From: Janthinobacterium sp. FW305-129
GTDB lineage: Bacteria; Pseudomonadota; Gammaproteobacteria; Burkholderiales; Burkholderiaceae_D
DNA: 64,000 bases
Reading direction: 5' to 3'
Assembly: GCF_020858115.1 (NCBI RefSeq)
Contig: NZ_JACYMM010000006.1
Coordinates: forward strand, 248,001 to 312,000
A program made the position numbers and the translations under genes. Shown here in pieces: positions 9,385 through 19,728 of this stretch (position 1 is its first letter; each line of letters starts with the position of its first letter). The notes below the pieces were generated by a model. That model was not told the DNA's origin, made no database searches, and saw nothing but the letters and a program-made list of their open reading frames with translations.

Positions 9385-10200
9385 TCACTTCGCCCCAAAA
9401 ATGCGCTGGAGTAATCCAGGCTTTTCATAGTTGGTAAAGCGCAACTCGACCTCTTCGCCGAGGAAACGCGAGACCACGTCTTCATAGGCTTGCGCCACGT
9501 CCGTGCCCGTGAAATGGATGGCCGGGTTGCCCTGGTTCGAGGCGGCCAGCACTTGTTCCGATTCCGGAATGATGCCCACCAGCGGGATGCGCAGGATTTC
9601 CTGCACGTCCTGGTAGGACAGCATTTCATCCGATTCCACGCGTTTCGGCGAGTAGCGGGTGATCAGCAGATGTTCCTTGACGGGCTCGCCGCCCGTCTGC
9701 GCGCGGCGCGACTTGGCTTGCAGGATGCCCAGGATGCGGTCCGAATCGCGCACCGACGACACTTCCGGGTTGGTGACGATGATGGCTTCGTCGGCAAACG
9801 TCAGCGCCATCAGCGCGCCATGCTCGATGCCGGCCGGCGAATCGCAGATGATGAACTCGAAACCCATGTTGATCAGGTCGTTCAACACGCGTTCCACGCC
9901 TTCTTCCGACAAGGCATCCTTGTCGCGCGTCTGCGACGCGGGCAGGATGAACAGGTTGTCGCAGTGCTTGTCCTTGATCAAGGCCTGGTTCAGGGTCGCT
10001 TCTTTATTGATCACATTGATCAGGTCGTAGACGACGCGGCGCTCGCAACCCATGATCAGGTCGAGGTTGCGCAGGCCCACGTCGAAGTCGAGCACGGCTG
10101 TCTTGTGGCCGCGCATGGCCAGGCCAGTGGAAAAACTGGCGCTAGAGGTCGTCTTGCCGACACCGCCCTTGCCGGACGTCACAACAATAATTCTTGCCAC
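9385..10200 (-). CDS. minD: Septum site-determining ATPase MinD
   Basis: MinD is a membrane-bound ParA-family ATPase that recruits MinC and is displaced by MinE. The 271-residue product has the deviant Walker A motif GKGGVGKTT at the N-terminus, a [14 protein letters not shown] switch region and the C-terminal amphipathic membrane-targeting helix ending in [12 protein letters not shown]. It lies between minC (37 bases upstream) and minE in the standard minCDE order. Confidence 0.97.
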   Translation of the reverse strand: MARIIVVTSGKGGVGKTTSSASFSTGLAMRGHKTAVLDFDVGLRNLDLIMGCERRVVYDLINVINKEATLNQALIKDKHCDNLFILPASQTRDKDALSEEGVERVLNDLINMGFEFIICDSPAGIEHGALMALTFADEAIIVTNPEVSSVRDSDRILGILQAKSRRAQTGGEPVKEHLLITRYSPKRVESDEMLSYQDVQEILRIPLVGIIPESEQVLAASNQGNPAIHFTGTDVAQAYEDVVSRFLGEEVELRFTNYEKPGLLQRIFGAK

Positions 10201-10237
10201 AAATAATCCTTTTCAGATATCTCTTGAATTGTGCAGC

Positions 10238-10993
10238 TTAAGAGCGGTTCACGGGAGTGACCGGATTGACAGAGTGTATATCGATTCTGTCTCCAGCCAA
10301 ACGAATTTGCGCGGGTCCGCGCGCCATTTCCGGGGGGAAACCATCCTCGAACGTGCGGTACACGCCGGCGATCGAGACCAGTTCCGGTTCCATGGCCAGC
10401 GCGAAGATGCGCGCCTGGGGATTGCCCGAGGCGCCGGCCAGCGCGCGGCCGTACAGCGAGGAATACACGTGGATGCTGCCGTCGGCGATGATTTCGGCGC
10501 CATTGTTGACGACGGCGGTGATGATCAGGTCGCAGCCGCGCGCGTAAATGCGCTGGCCGGCACGCACGGGCGTGTCGATCACCATCACTTGCGCTTCGGC
10601 GCCCGACTGGGCGGCGGCCGTGGCGGAATCCTTGGGGCCATCCTTGGGCGGCGCATCGTCGCGCGTCTTGCCGCTGTCGAGGCTCAGGCCTTGCGCCAGG
10701 ATGGCGTCATGCATGTCGGCGGGCGCATTGCGTACGGCCACGGCATTCAAACGGTATTTTTTCAGCAGGGCCACGAGGCCGGCCCAGTCGATGGGCGTGC
10801 TGCCAGGCGGCAAATCGGCCACGTCCAGCACGGCCAGGTCGTCCTCGAAAAAATCGGCCACGCCCCCCGTCATGTCGCGCAAGGCGGCATCGAGTGCCTG
10901 CGTATCGGCGCTATGCATGATGGCGGAAACGGCAACGACGGTGGAAATCTTGATTTCGATAGGCTTCTGCGACGGGCTTTTGGACATAAACAT
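10238..10993 (-). CDS. minC: Septum site-determining protein MinC
   Basis: MinC inhibits FtsZ assembly away from midcell when bound to MinD. The 251-residue product has an N-terminal FtsZ-interacting domain (to about 105), a variable linker rich in Asp, Lys and Ala (about 108-135), and the C-terminal beta-helical domain with RAGQRIYARGCDLII, GAEIIADGSIHVYSSLYGRA and a GNPQARIFA stretch. Two in-frame ATG codons (10993 and 10987) are possible starts; neither has a strong ribosome site. It is the first gene of minCDE. Confidence 0.95.
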   Translation of the reverse strand: MFMSKSPSQKPIEIKISTVVAVSAIMHSADTQALDAALRDMTGGVADFFEDDLAVLDVADLPPGSTPIDWAGLVALLKKYRLNAVAVRNAPADMHDAILAQGLSLDSGKTRDDAPPKDGPKDSATAAAQSGAEAQVMVIDTPVRAGQRIYARGCDLIITAVVNNGAEIIADGSIHVYSSLYGRALAGASGNPQARIFALAMEPELVSIAGVYRTFEDGFPPEMARGPAQIRLAGDRIDIHSVNPVTPVNRS

Positions 10994-11132
10994 TTATCAA
11001 AGTGAAACTGCGGCAGGCCAGATGTTCCGTACGGCAACAATGGGAGCAGTAAATTTCTTGCATTCTACTGCAAAAAAATCAGCATCAGGGGCCTGGAGTG
11101 TGCTATTCCGCAGGGCAACACCTACTTCAGGT

Positions 11133-11176
11133 CAAAAAAAACGGGCGGCGCCCCGGAAAACCGGTGCGCCGCCCCG
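11133..11176 (-). terminator. Rho-independent terminator of metE
   Basis: Read on the minus strand, a GC-rich hairpin (GGGGCGGCGC ... GCGCCGCCC) is followed by a run of eight T. It lies 41 bases beyond the metE stop, in the 223-base gap before minC. Confidence 0.85.
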
Positions 11177-11216
11177 AAAGCAGCCCAACATGCGCCCTGA
11201 CGGCGCTGTTCCTGGC

Positions 11217-13529
11217 TCAAGCCGCGCGCATCTGGCGCGCCGCCGCCACCATATTTTTCAGGGCCACCTCCGTTTCCGCCCAGCCCCGCGTCTTCAAGCC
11301 GCAGTCCGGGTTCACCCATAAATTGGCTGACGGAATGACCGCGCTGGCTTTTTGCAGCAATTTCACCATGTCGACGGTCGTGGGGATGCGCGGCGAGTGG
11401 ATGTCGTACACGCCGGGGCCGATTTCGTTCGGATACTGGAACTGGCCAAAGCCCGTCAGCAGCTGCATGTCCGAGCGGCTCGTTTCTATCGTGATGACGT
11501 CCGCATCCATGGCGGCGATCTGCGGCAGGATGTCGTTGAACTCGGCGTAGCACATGTGGGTGTGGATCTGCGTCGTGTCCTTGACCACGGAAGCGGCGAT
11601 GCGGAAGGCGCGCGTGGCCCAGTCCAGGCAGGCATCCCACTGGCCGCGGCGCAGCGGCAAGCCTTCGCGGATGGCCGGCTCGTCGATCTGGATGATGCCG
11701 ATGCCTGCCGTTTCCAGGTCTTGCACTTCATCGCGCATGGCCAGGGCGATCTGCAGCGCCGTCGTGGCGCGCGGCTGGTCGTCGCGCGCGAACGACCATT
11801 GCAAGAGCGTGACGGGCCCCGTCAGCATGCCTTTCATGGGTTTATCCGTCAGGCTTTGCGCGTGCACCGTCCATGCGACGGTCATGGCGGCCGGGCGCTG
11901 CACGTCACCGTAGATGACGGGCGGCTTGACGCAGCGCGAGCCGTACGATTGCACCCAGCCGTGGCGCGTGAAGGCGAACCCGTCGAGCTGCTCGCCGAAA
12001 TATTCGACCATGTCCTTGCGTTCCGCTTCGCCATGCACGAGCACGTCCAGGCCCAGCGCTTCCTGGCGCACCACGGCGTGGGCGATTTCGGCGCGCATCT
12101 GCCGTTCATACTCGTCCACGGCCAGTTCGCCCCGTTGATGGCTGGCGCGGGCGGCGCGGATGGCCGCCGTCTGCGGGAAGGAGCCGATGGTCGTCGTGGG
12201 AAAGTCGGGCAGGCGCAGGCGCGCGCACTGCATGGCCTGGCGCTGCGGGAAGCCGGAATCGCGGCGGTCGACGGTGGGCGACAGCGTCTGCAGGCGCTGC
12301 GCGACCGCCGCACGGTGCACGCGGGGGCTGGCGCGGCGGCTGGCGATGGCCCGGCGGGACCTCGCCAGCGCGGTATCGTCGGGATGGCCTTCCAGCGCAC
12401 CTTTCAGCAGCGCAAGTTCCGTGAGTTTTTCCGTGGCAAACGCCAGCCAGCTCTTGATGTCGCCATCGAGGTCCGTCTCCGCTTCCAGGCTGAACGGCAC
12501 GTGCAGCAAGGAGCACGACGGCGCCAGCCACAGCTGGCCGTTGCGTTTGGCCGCCAGCGGCTGCAGCACGGCCAGGGCCGCGTCGAGGTCGGTGCGCCAG
12601 ATATTGCGCCCGTCGACGATGCCGACCGACAAGACTTTATGCGCGGGCAGCCAGTCCGTCACACTGGTCAGTTCATGCGGCGCGCGGATGCCGTCCACGT
12701 GCAGGCCGGCCACGGGCAGGCGGCACGTCAGGCTGAGGTTTTCTTCCAGCGGCGAGAAATACGTGGCCAGCAGGATATTCACGCCCACCTGGTTCAGCTG
12801 CCAGTAGGCGCTTTCGAAGGCGCTGCGCCAGGCATTGGGCAAGTCCAGGCCCAGGATCGGTTCGTCGAGCTGCACCCAGGCCACGCCTTGTTGTTTCAGG
12901 CGGTCGAGCAGGGCGCCGTAGACGGGCAGCAACTGTTCCAGCAGGGCCAGGCGCTCGAAGCCCGGCGTCTTTTCCTTGCCCAGCCACAGGAAGGTGAGGG
13001 GGCCGATCAGGGCCGCCTTGACCTCGTGGCCCAGCGCCTGTGCCTCGGCCACTTCCGCCAGCAGGCGCTCGCAGGCCAAAGAAAATTGCGTCTGCGGCGA
13101 TAATTCGGGCACCAGGTAATGGTAATTGGTGTCAAACCACTTGGTCATTTCCAGCGCGGCTGTGCCTGCGGCGTGTTCATGGTGCGCGTGGCCGCAGCCG
13201 GCATGCGCGGCGTGCGCGTCCGCGCCGCGTGCCATGGTGAAATAGCGCGCCAGCGGCGATTGCTCCGGCGTAAAGTTGAAACGCGCCGGTTCGCAGCCCA
13301 GCAGCTGTATATGGCTGGCTACCTGGTCGTAGAAGGCGAAGTCGCCCACGGTGACGCAGGCCAGGCCCGCGTCCCTTTGCAGGGCCCAGTGGCGCGCCCG
13401 CAGTTGCCGGCCCGTCGCTTCCAGGGCCGCCTCGGAGACTTCGCCGCGCCAGTGGCTTTCCAGCGCCCGTTTCAGCTCGCGCGCGGCGCCGATACGGGGA
13501 AAGCCAAGGATGTGGGTACGAATGGTCAT
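11217..13529 (-). CDS. metE: Cobalamin-independent methionine synthase
   Basis: MetE moves the methyl group of 5-methyltetrahydropteroyl-triglutamate to homocysteine. The 770-residue product is the two-domain family form and begins [14 protein letters not shown]. Its C-terminal half has the zinc ligands of the family in [10 protein letters not shown] and [11 protein letters not shown], and the substrate-binding [15 protein letters not shown]. The start at 13529 is chosen on this N-terminus; the frame is open for 66 more codons into the metR promoter. Residues about 104-122 form a His/Cys-rich insertion just before [12 protein letters not shown]. It is divergent from metR, its likely activator. 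Confidence 0.96.
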   Translation of the reverse strand: MTIRTHILGFPRIGAARELKRALESHWRGEVSEAALEATGRQLRARHWALQRDAGLACVTVGDFAFYDQVASHIQLLGCEPARFNFTPEQSPLARYFTMARGADAHAAHAGCGHAHHEHAAGTAALEMTKWFDTNYHYLVPELSPQTQFSLACERLLAEVAEAQALGHEVKAALIGPLTFLWLGKEKTPGFERLALLEQLLPVYGALLDRLKQQGVAWVQLDEPILGLDLPNAWRSAFESAYWQLNQVGVNILLATYFSPLEENLSLTCRLPVAGLHVDGIRAPHELTSVTDWLPAHKVLSVGIVDGRNIWRTDLDAALAVLQPLAAKRNGQLWLAPSCSLLHVPFSLEAETDLDGDIKSWLAFATEKLTELALLKGALEGHPDDTALARSRRAIASRRASPRVHRAAVAQRLQTLSPTVDRRDSGFPQRQAMQCARLRLPDFPTTTIGSFPQTAAIRAARASHQRGELAVDEYERQMRAEIAHAVVRQEALGLDVLVHGEAERKDMVEYFGEQLDGFAFTRHGWVQSYGSRCVKPPVIYGDVQRPAAMTVAWTVHAQSLTDKPMKGMLTGPVTLLQWSFARDDQPRATTALQIALAMRDEVQDLETAGIGIIQIDEPAIREGLPLRRGQWDACLDWATRAFRIAASVVKDTTQIHTHMCYAEFNDILPQIAAMDADVITIETSRSDMQLLTGFGQFQYPNEIGPGVYDIHSPRIPTTVDMVKLLQKASAVIPSANLWVNPDCGLKTRGWAETEVALKNMVAAARQMRAA

Positions 13530-13613
13530 GATGTCATCGAGATTTAATGTGAATGCGCTAGAGTGTGCGGCAACTTGGTCTATAATCAAAACGAAACATT
13601 TTGCCGAATAACA

Positions 13614-13626
13614 TGAAAATAATTCA
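13614..13626. promoter_or_regulatory. Predicted MetR operator
   Basis: TGAAAATAATTCA matches the MetR consensus TGAA-N5-TTCA exactly, in the metE-metR divergent region, 22 bases before the metR start. A TATAAT hexamer for metR-direction transcription lies at 13581-13586. The site could serve both metE activation and metR autoregulation. Confidence 0.75.
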
Positions 13627-13647
13627 CGTACAGACGTCATTTCCCCG

Positions 13648-14556
13648 ATGCTAGAAATCCGCCACCTGCGCACCCTGAGTGCCCTGCGTTCCTCCGGCAG
13701 CCTGGTGCGCGCCGCGCAACTGCTCAACCTGACCCAGTCGGCGCTGTCGCACCAGATCCGTTTGCTGGAAGAGCGCTACAAGGCGCCCCTGTTCGAGCGC
13801 AAGTCGATGCCGATCGCGTTTACGGCCACGGGCAGCCGGCTGCTGGAGCTGGCCGACAAGCTGCTGCCCGAGATCGAGCTGGCCGAGCGCGACGTGGCGC
13901 GTTTGTCGCAGGGCGACAAGGGGCAGCTGCGCGTGGCGCTCGAATGCCATACCTGTTTCGACTGGCTCATGCCCGTGATGGATGCGTTCCGCCAGCGCTG
14001 GCCGGAAGTGGAGATCGATCTTGTCTCCGGCTTTCACAGCGAACCGGCGGACTTGCTGCGCTCGGGCGAGGCGGATCTGGTCATTGGCTCGCCGTACGGC
14101 CCCGATTTCACCGTGTTTCCCCTGTTCCGCTTTGAAATGCTGGTGGTGATGGCGCAGAAGCACCGGCTGCAGGCGCAGCGCCGCCTCGCGGCGAGCGATT
14201 TTACGGGCGAGACCCTGATCACCTATCCCGTGCCGGAAGAGCGCATCGACCTGATCCGCGAAGTGCTGCGGCCGGCCGGGATCCAGTTTGAACGCCGCAC
14301 GGCGGAATTGACGGTGGCCGTGCTGCAGCTGGTGGCGAGCCGGCGCGGCATCGCCGCCTTGCCGAACTGGGCCATCAAGAATTACGTCGATTACGATTAT
14401 GTGGTGGCGCGCCCGGTGGGCGAGCACGGCTTGTGGAGCGACCTGTACGTGTCCGTGCCGGAACCGTTGCAGGACAAGGCGTATGTGCGCGATTTCGTCA
14501 GCGTGATACGCGAACAGTGCGCGGCCTCGCTCGACGGTATCAAGTTGTTGTCCTGA
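13648..14556 (+). CDS. metR: LysR-type regulator MetR
   Basis: MetR activates metE and related methionine genes, with homocysteine as coeffector. The 302-residue product has the LysR helix-turn-helix ([20 protein letters not shown], about 22-41) and a substrate-binding domain with the [16 protein letters not shown] block characteristic of MetR. It is transcribed away from metE with a perfect TGAA-N5-TTCA site between. The identification rests on the motif, the neighbour and the site together. Confidence 0.93.
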   Translation: MLEIRHLRTLSALRSSGSLVRAAQLLNLTQSALSHQIRLLEERYKAPLFERKSMPIAFTATGSRLLELADKLLPEIELAERDVARLSQGDKGQLRVALECHTCFDWLMPVMDAFRQRWPEVEIDLVSGFHSEPADLLRSGEADLVIGSPYGPDFTVFPLFRFEMLVVMAQKHRLQAQRRLAASDFTGETLITYPVPEERIDLIREVLRPAGIQFERRTAELTVAVLQLVASRRGIAALPNWAIKNYVDYDYVVARPVGEHGLWSDLYVSVPEPLQDKAYVRDFVSVIREQCAASLDGIKLLS

Positions 14557-14685
14557 TCAACGTTGAATTGGAAACAAACCAACAGCAAAGCTTGATAAAT
14601 ATCAAGGTTCAGCAATGAACCACCGCTTACAGTTGAGTACTGTGCGGCGCAACATGGCGTCGCCTACTCTTTGGGGAGGAACGAC

Positions 14686-15171
14686 ATGTTTTCATTTTCC
14701 GAACAATGGGCACTGGCCGGCAAGGCCGTGGTGGAAGCACAATTGATCGCTGCGCAAGCGTATGCCCAGGCCGCCGTCGACAGCGGTGCCAGCGTGCTGG
14801 ACTTGCAGATCGATGCGGCCCGCACGGCGCTGGCTGCCGCTACGGTAGCGGGCAATCAGCTGTTGTCCGTGAAGGACCCGCAAGCGCTGCTGCAACTGTC
14901 GCGCACGCAGTCGCAACTGGCCATCGAACGCATCGGTGCTTATGGCCGCCAGGCAAAGGATGTTGCTCAAGAAACCCAGGAGAAATTCGACACTGTGACA
15001 AAGGGTGAGTTTGCTGCATCGCGTCAAAAATTTGGCGAGCTGTTGCAGGTGGTAAAGCAAACGCCCGTGCCCCTGATTATTCCCTTCAATAATTTTCTAA
15101 AAACCACTTTCGGCGGCGCCGATGAAGGGTATGATAAAAATAAAAACACGCGTCCTGCGCGCCAGGCGTAA
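14686..15171 (+). CDS. phaP: Phasin family protein
   Basis: Phasins coat polyhydroxyalkanoate granules and control their size and number. The 161-residue product starts [14 protein letters not shown] and is a long amphipathic, alanine- and glutamine-rich helical protein, with the phasin_2-like repeats of Q and A around residues 20-110. ATG 14686 has GGGGAGGA five bases upstream; an in-frame TTG 15 bases earlier overlaps that site and is rejected. It lies just before phaA and phaB, which fits granule biology. Confidence 0.88.
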   Translation: MFSFSEQWALAGKAVVEAQLIAAQAYAQAAVDSGASVLDLQIDAARTALAAATVAGNQLLSVKDPQALLQLSRTQSQLAIERIGAYGRQAKDVAQETQEKFDTVTKGEFAASRQKFGELLQVVKQTPVPLIIPFNNFLKTTFGGADEGYDKNKNTRPARQA

Positions 15172-15393
15172 GCGTTTTGCGGCCCGGCAGCGGCTATCCG
15201 CCGCGCCAGGTTGCCCGCCGCCACCGCAAGCAGGCTGTCATCGCCGCCGCCAGCGGTGCGGCGCTGGAACTGCGGCGCATGCCGCGCTAGAATGAAACGC
15301 AGCTTGCTGTGTCTTCCCGGATTCACTGGATTCCAATTGGATTCTATTAGCACCTTGACCTTGGCCCTCGTGGCCAGCATATCGGAGAAATAA

Positions 15394-16572
15394 ATGGATG
15401 ATGTCGTAATCGTGGCCGCCGGCCGTACCGCAGTCGGCAAATTCGGTGGCAGTCTGGCCAAGATTCCTGCGTCCGAACTGGGCGCGCATGTAATCAAGGG
15501 CTTGCTGGCACAAACCGGCATCGACCCGAACCTGATCGGCGAAGCGATCCTGGGCCAGGTGCTGACGGCTGCCGTCGGCCAGAACGCCGCGCGCCAGGCC
15601 GTCATCAAGGCTGGCTTGCCCAGCTCCATCCCGGCCTTCACCATCAACAAGGTCTGCGGCAGCGGCCTGAAGGCCACGCACCTGGCGGCGCAAGCGATCA
15701 AGTGCGGCGACGCCAACATCATCATCGCCGGTGGCCAGGAAAACATGAGCGCGTCGCCGCACGCGATGAACGGCTCGCGCGACGGTTTCCGCATGGGCGA
15801 CTTCAAGATGATCGACACCATGATCGTCGACGGCCTGTGGGACGTGTACAACCAGTACCACATGGGCATCACGGCGGAAAACGTCGCCAAGAAATACGAA
15901 GTGACGCGCGCCGAACAGGATGAATTCGCGCTGCAGTCGCAACTGAAGGCGGAAGCGGCGCAAAAGGCGGGCAAGTTCAAGGATGAAATCCTGCCGCTGG
16001 AAATCGCCAACAAAAAAGGCACCGTCGTCTTCGACAGCGACGAATACATCAAGCCCGGTTCGACCCTGGAATCGCTGGCCGGCCTGCGCCCCGCGTTCGC
16101 CAAGGATGGCACCGTCACGGCCGGCAATGCTTCCGGCCTGAACGATGGCGCCGCCGCCGTCATCATGATGTCCGCTTCGCAAGCGAAGGAACTGGGCTTG
16201 AAGCCGCTGGCACGCATCAAGGCCTACGCCTCGTCGGGCCTGGACCCGGCCGTCATGGGCATGGGCCCCGTCTCCGCTTCGCGCCTGTGCCTGAAGAAGG
16301 CCGGCTGGACGCATGAAGAGCTGGACTTGATGGAAATCAATGAAGCGTTTGCCGCGCAAGCGATTGCCGTCAACAAGGAAATGGGCTGGGATACCAGCAA
16401 GATCAACGTGAACGGCGGCGCGATCGCCATCGGCCACCCGATCGGCGCCTCGGGCGCGCGCATCCTGGTCACCCTGATCCACGAAATGATCCGCCGCGAC
16501 GCCAAGAAAGGCCTGGCCGCGCTGTGCATCGGCGGCGGCATGGGCGTCGCCCTCGCAATTGAGCGTGATTAA
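15394..16572 (+). CDS. phaA: Acetyl-CoA C-acetyltransferase (beta-ketothiolase)
   Basis: This thiolase condenses two acetyl-CoA to acetoacetyl-CoA. The 392-residue product has the nucleophile Cys88 in [12 protein letters not shown], the NEAFAAQA block, the catalytic His in [10 protein letters not shown] and the second Cys in LCIGGGMG. The following gene is an acetoacetyl-CoA reductase, so it most likely feeds polyhydroxybutyrate synthesis; a purely degradative thiolase role cannot be excluded. The gap to the phasin is 222 bases and holds no recognizable gene. Confidence 0.93.
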   Translation: MDDVVIVAAGRTAVGKFGGSLAKIPASELGAHVIKGLLAQTGIDPNLIGEAILGQVLTAAVGQNAARQAVIKAGLPSSIPAFTINKVCGSGLKATHLAAQAIKCGDANIIIAGGQENMSASPHAMNGSRDGFRMGDFKMIDTMIVDGLWDVYNQYHMGITAENVAKKYEVTRAEQDEFALQSQLKAEAAQKAGKFKDEILPLEIANKKGTVVFDSDEYIKPGSTLESLAGLRPAFAKDGTVTAGNASGLNDGAAAVIMMSASQAKELGLKPLARIKAYASSGLDPAVMGMGPVSASRLCLKKAGWTHEELDLMEINEAFAAQAIAVNKEMGWDTSKINVNGGAIAIGHPIGASGARILVTLIHEMIRRDAKKGLAALCIGGGMGVALAIERD

Positions 16573-16715
16573 TCGCTGACACCGGACTTGGGCCGTTACG
16601 CGCAATGCGTGGCGGCCTGGTACGGTGCGGTACGCCGCCGTCATGCGGCAGTTTTGGATCGCTGTATTTAAATAATTAACTTTTTGGCAATAGAACGACA
16701 CTGAGGGGATGAAAA

Positions 16716-17456
16716 ATGGCAAGAGTTGCATTGGTAACTGGTGGCATGGGCGGTCTGGGCGAAGCGGTGTGTTTCAAGCTGGCGGCGCTCGGCTATCGCG
16801 TGGTGACCACATATTCCCCAGGCAATCCGAAGGTCGCTGACTGGCTGGCGACGACGAAGGACATGGGCTATGACTTCAAGGCGTATCCGTGCGACGTGGC
16901 CGACTACGATTCGGCAGCGGCCTGCGTGGCGGCCGTGGAAGCGGAAATCGGTCCTGTCGACGTGCTGGTGAATAACGCCGGCATCACGCGCGACATGACG
17001 TTCAAGAAGATGGACAAGCCGAACTGGGATGCCGTGATAGGCACCAACCTTGATTCCGTGTTCAACATGACCAAGCCCGTCTGCGACGGCATGGTGGAAC
17101 GCGGCTGGGGCCGTATCATCAATATCTCGTCCGTGAATGGCCAGAAGGGTGCCTTCGGCCAGACCAACTATTCGGCCGCGAAAGCCGGCATGCACGGTTT
17201 CACCAAGTCGCTGGCGCTGGAAGTGGCGCGCAAGAACGTCACCGTCAACACCATCTCGCCAGGCTACATCGGCACCAAGATGGTCATGGCGATTCCGCAG
17301 GAAGTGCTCGACAGCAAAATCATCCCGCAAATTCCGATGGCGCGCCTGGGCAAGCCGGAAGAAGTGGCTGGCCTGGTCGCCTACCTGGCTTCCGATGAAG
17401 CCGCGTTCGTCACGGGCGCGAATATCTCGATCAACGGCGGCCAGCACATGTCGTAA
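16716..17456 (+). CDS. phaB: Acetoacetyl-CoA reductase
   Basis: PhaB reduces acetoacetyl-CoA to (R)-3-hydroxybutyryl-CoA with NADPH, the monomer-forming step for polyhydroxybutyrate. The 246-residue SDR protein has an N-terminal TGGMGGLGEA nucleotide loop, NNAG, catalytic Ser in NISSVNGQKG, and Tyr and Lys in NYSAAKAGMHGF. The ribosome site GAGGGG lies before ATG 16716. It follows phaA after 143 bases and ends at a strong terminator. No PHA synthase (phaC) is found in the window. Confidence 0.95.
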   Translation: MARVALVTGGMGGLGEAVCFKLAALGYRVVTTYSPGNPKVADWLATTKDMGYDFKAYPCDVADYDSAAACVAAVEAEIGPVDVLVNNAGITRDMTFKKMDKPNWDAVIGTNLDSVFNMTKPVCDGMVERGWGRIINISSVNGQKGAFGQTNYSAAKAGMHGFTKSLALEVARKNVTVNTISPGYIGTKMVMAIPQEVLDSKIIPQIPMARLGKPEEVAGLVAYLASDEAAFVTGANISINGGQHMS

Positions 17457-17475
17457 TCGTTGTTGAGGTAAAACA

Positions 17476-17504
17476 AAAAGACAGCTGCGGCTGTCTTTTT
17501 TTTT
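17476..17504 (+). terminator. Rho-independent terminator after phaB
   Basis: AAAGACAGC, a short loop and GCTGTC, followed by nine T, form a classic hairpin 20 bases beyond the phaB stop. It ends the phaA-phaB unit. Confidence 0.92.
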
Positions 17505-17573
17505 GCTTGCAAGCAAAACAAGGAGATCGCCGGATTTGCCTTAGAATCAGTATTTCTCCACTGCATCATCTCC

Positions 17574-19007
17574 ATGACCCTAGTTCCCGCCTTGCGCCGC
17601 GCCAGCGTGGCCGCCATTCTCTTCCTGGGCGTCAGCGCGGCCCAGGCCAGCGTCGCGTTCCACGTTACGGTGGTTACCGAGCGCGTCAACCAGCCCGGCG
17701 TGAAAACCAGCCTGCCCGCGCGCGATATTCAGGACAGCGATGTCGTGCTGGGTCTCCATTACCTGAGCGTGCGCGATGGCAAGAGCTTGTCCGTGCTCGA
17801 CTTTGCCACGCGCCGCCGCCACGTCATCGATACGGCGGCGTCCACCTACGATACGTATTCGCTGTTCGACGTGGCGGGCTTTCGCCGTTTCGAGATAGAA
17901 CACCGCAAGGGCATGGCCGGCGCGCTTGAGGCTGGCGGCTTGCAAGCCCACGTCACGCCGCCCGTGTACGAGGAGCAATCGCTGTCCGTGCTCGCTGGCA
18001 AGCGGCATGGCGCGCTCGTGCCTCAAGTACTCGACGGCGCCGTGCTGTGGTCGCTTGACGGGCAGCCCCTGCTGCGCCTGGGCATCGCCGGCAGTCCCGT
18101 CAGCGGCGACGACGCGACGGCGTTTGCCCAGTTCCTGCGTTACACCTGGGGCGGCCACCCGCTGGTGCTGAAGATGCTGGCCGACGGCAAGCGCATTCCC
18201 GCCACCTTCACCTTGCACTACCAGGAGGTGGGCGGCACGGTGACGCGGCAGTTCCGCATCAGCGCCATGACGGCGGGCGCACCGGCCACCTACACCTTGT
18301 CCGCCTACCGGCCCCGTCCGCTGGCGGCCGATGCGTCCCCGCTCGAGCGCGTGCTGGCGCAGGCGGCGCTGTTGCCGCGGCCGGGACCCCAGGCCCACCC
18401 TGCGCTGCGGGCCGAAGCGGAAAAACTCTTTGCCGCAGACCAGCCTTTTGACGCTTTCCTGACCATGCTGGAAGATCATTTTTCCACGGGCGAACTGGTC
18501 GACAAGCTGTCGCCCCAGCAGATACTGGCCATGCAGGAATGCCAGCCCATCCATGATTTGACGCGGGGATTGCTGGCCAAGGATCAGGACGGTATCGCGG
18601 CCGCGCTGGCCAGTGTGCAGGAATTGAGAAAGCAAACGGGGCTGGAGCAGCCCGTCTTGGCCTTGTTTGAGGGGAATTTGCGCGCCAAGCTGGGGCAATG
18701 GCCGGCAGCGACGGCCTTGTATCTGCAAGTGCTGCAGGCCAGGCCGCGGATGGCGGCCGTGTACCAGGACCTGGGCGACGCCTTGCTGGCGCAATTCGAT
18801 GCGGCCAATGCCTGGCGCAGCTGGGATGCGGGGCGGGCCATGGCGCCGGCCCTGCGGCAATTTCGCAAGGTCAACGACCTGGAACGCAGCCTGCTGCGCG
18901 ATTACCCCGCCTTCTTTGCCGGCGGCGCGCCGCCGCTGACAGTTCAGCCCAGCACCAGCCGTCCGGCCAGCAGCACGAAGACGGTGGGCAGCACGAACTT
19001 GCCGTAA
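17574..19007 (+). CDS. Exported protein of unknown function with TPR-like C-terminal part
   Basis: I do not recognize this 477-residue protein by name. It has a signal peptide (to about residue 25, ending SAAQAS), a beta-rich middle region, and a helical C-terminal half in which LFEGNLRAKLGQWPAATALY and the following AAVYQDLGDALLAQFDAANAW resemble tetratricopeptide repeats. The final 20 or so residues are low-complexity Ser/Thr. The 3' end overlaps the convergent LysE-family gene by 64 bases. The true stop could be the one given, or a sequence error may have lengthened the tail. Confidence 0.65.
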   Translation: MTLVPALRRASVAAILFLGVSAAQASVAFHVTVVTERVNQPGVKTSLPARDIQDSDVVLGLHYLSVRDGKSLSVLDFATRRRHVIDTAASTYDTYSLFDVAGFRRFEIEHRKGMAGALEAGGLQAHVTPPVYEEQSLSVLAGKRHGALVPQVLDGAVLWSLDGQPLLRLGIAGSPVSGDDATAFAQFLRYTWGGHPLVLKMLADGKRIPATFTLHYQEVGGTVTRQFRISAMTAGAPATYTLSAYRPRPLAADASPLERVLAQAALLPRPGPQAHPALRAEAEKLFAADQPFDAFLTMLEDHFSTGELVDKLSPQQILAMQECQPIHDLTRGLLAKDQDGIAAALASVQELRKQTGLEQPVLALFEGNLRAKLGQWPAATALYLQVLQARPRMAAVYQDLGDALLAQFDAANAWRSWDAGRAMAPALRQFRKVNDLERSLLRDYPAFFAGGAPPLTVQPSTSRPASSTKTVGSTNLP

Positions 19008-19564
19008 GGCGAAGGTTTGCCGCGCAGGCGGCGCGCCAGGCGTGCGGCCAGCACGGCGTACAGGGCATCGAACAGCAAGCCCACCAGCACCAGGATGGCG
19101 CCCAGGCGCAGGTATTGCATGCCGACCTGCTCGCTACCGGTGACGAATTGCGGCAGGAACATGCTGCAAAACAGCAGTGCCTTCGGATTGAGCAGATTCG
19201 TCAGGAAGCCGCGCACCAGGCTGGCGCGGGCGCCGTGCGCCGTGGCGGGGGCGGCCGCTTCCTGCGCCGTTTTGGTGGACAGGGCCGACTGCAGCAGGCG
19301 CAGCGCCAGGTACAGCAGATAGGCGGCACCCGCCCATTTGACCCACTGCAAGGCTTGCGGATGCGTCACCATCAGCGCCGCCAGGCCCGCGCCCGACAGC
19401 GCCACGTGCACGGCGCGCGCGCCGGCGATGCCCAGCGCCGTCACCAGCGCCGTGGCCACGCCGCGCGCGGCGCCCGTCGCCAGCACCAGCGCCATGTCGG
19501 GGCCCGGTAATAAAAAGGCGCCGGCCAGTGCCAGCAGGTACATCAGGAAGGTAGAATCGGACAT
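18944..19564 (-). CDS. LysE/RhtB-family amino acid exporter
   Basis: This 206-residue inner-membrane protein has the LysE superfamily signature at the N-terminus (LLPGPDMALVLATGAARG), about six hydrophobic segments and the LTNLLNPKALLF block. Members export amino acids or derivatives such as homoserine, threonine or lysine. An Lrp/AsnC regulator lies divergently 165 bases away, a common pairing in which the regulator senses the exported amino acid. The substrate is not determinable from the sequence. Confidence 0.9.
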   Translation of the reverse strand: MSDSTFLMYLLALAGAFLLPGPDMALVLATGAARGVATALVTALGIAGARAVHVALSGAGLAALMVTHPQALQWVKWAGAAYLLYLALRLLQSALSTKTAQEAAAPATAHGARASLVRGFLTNLLNPKALLFCSMFLPQFVTGSEQVGMQYLRLGAILVLVGLLFDALYAVLAARLARRLRGKPSPYGKFVLPTVFVLLAGRLVLG

Positions 19565-19728
19565 GGCGCAGTTCGGTCACAGGCAAGAGTAAGGGCGGGA
19601 GCAACGGCAGCTTGCCGCATGCTCGCCGGGCCTCATTATGTTCTTGTCGTGATGAAATGTGCTTGCTTTTCCTGCCCTGCATGCCCTAGTATTCGGGTAG
19701 ATTCCACTCCTATAAAAACAAAAATTAG

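Noticed and set aside
13530..13647. Possible cobalamin riboswitch before metE
   Set aside because: The whole metE-metR gap is about 118 bases and shows no B12-box-like sequence; MetR control explains it.
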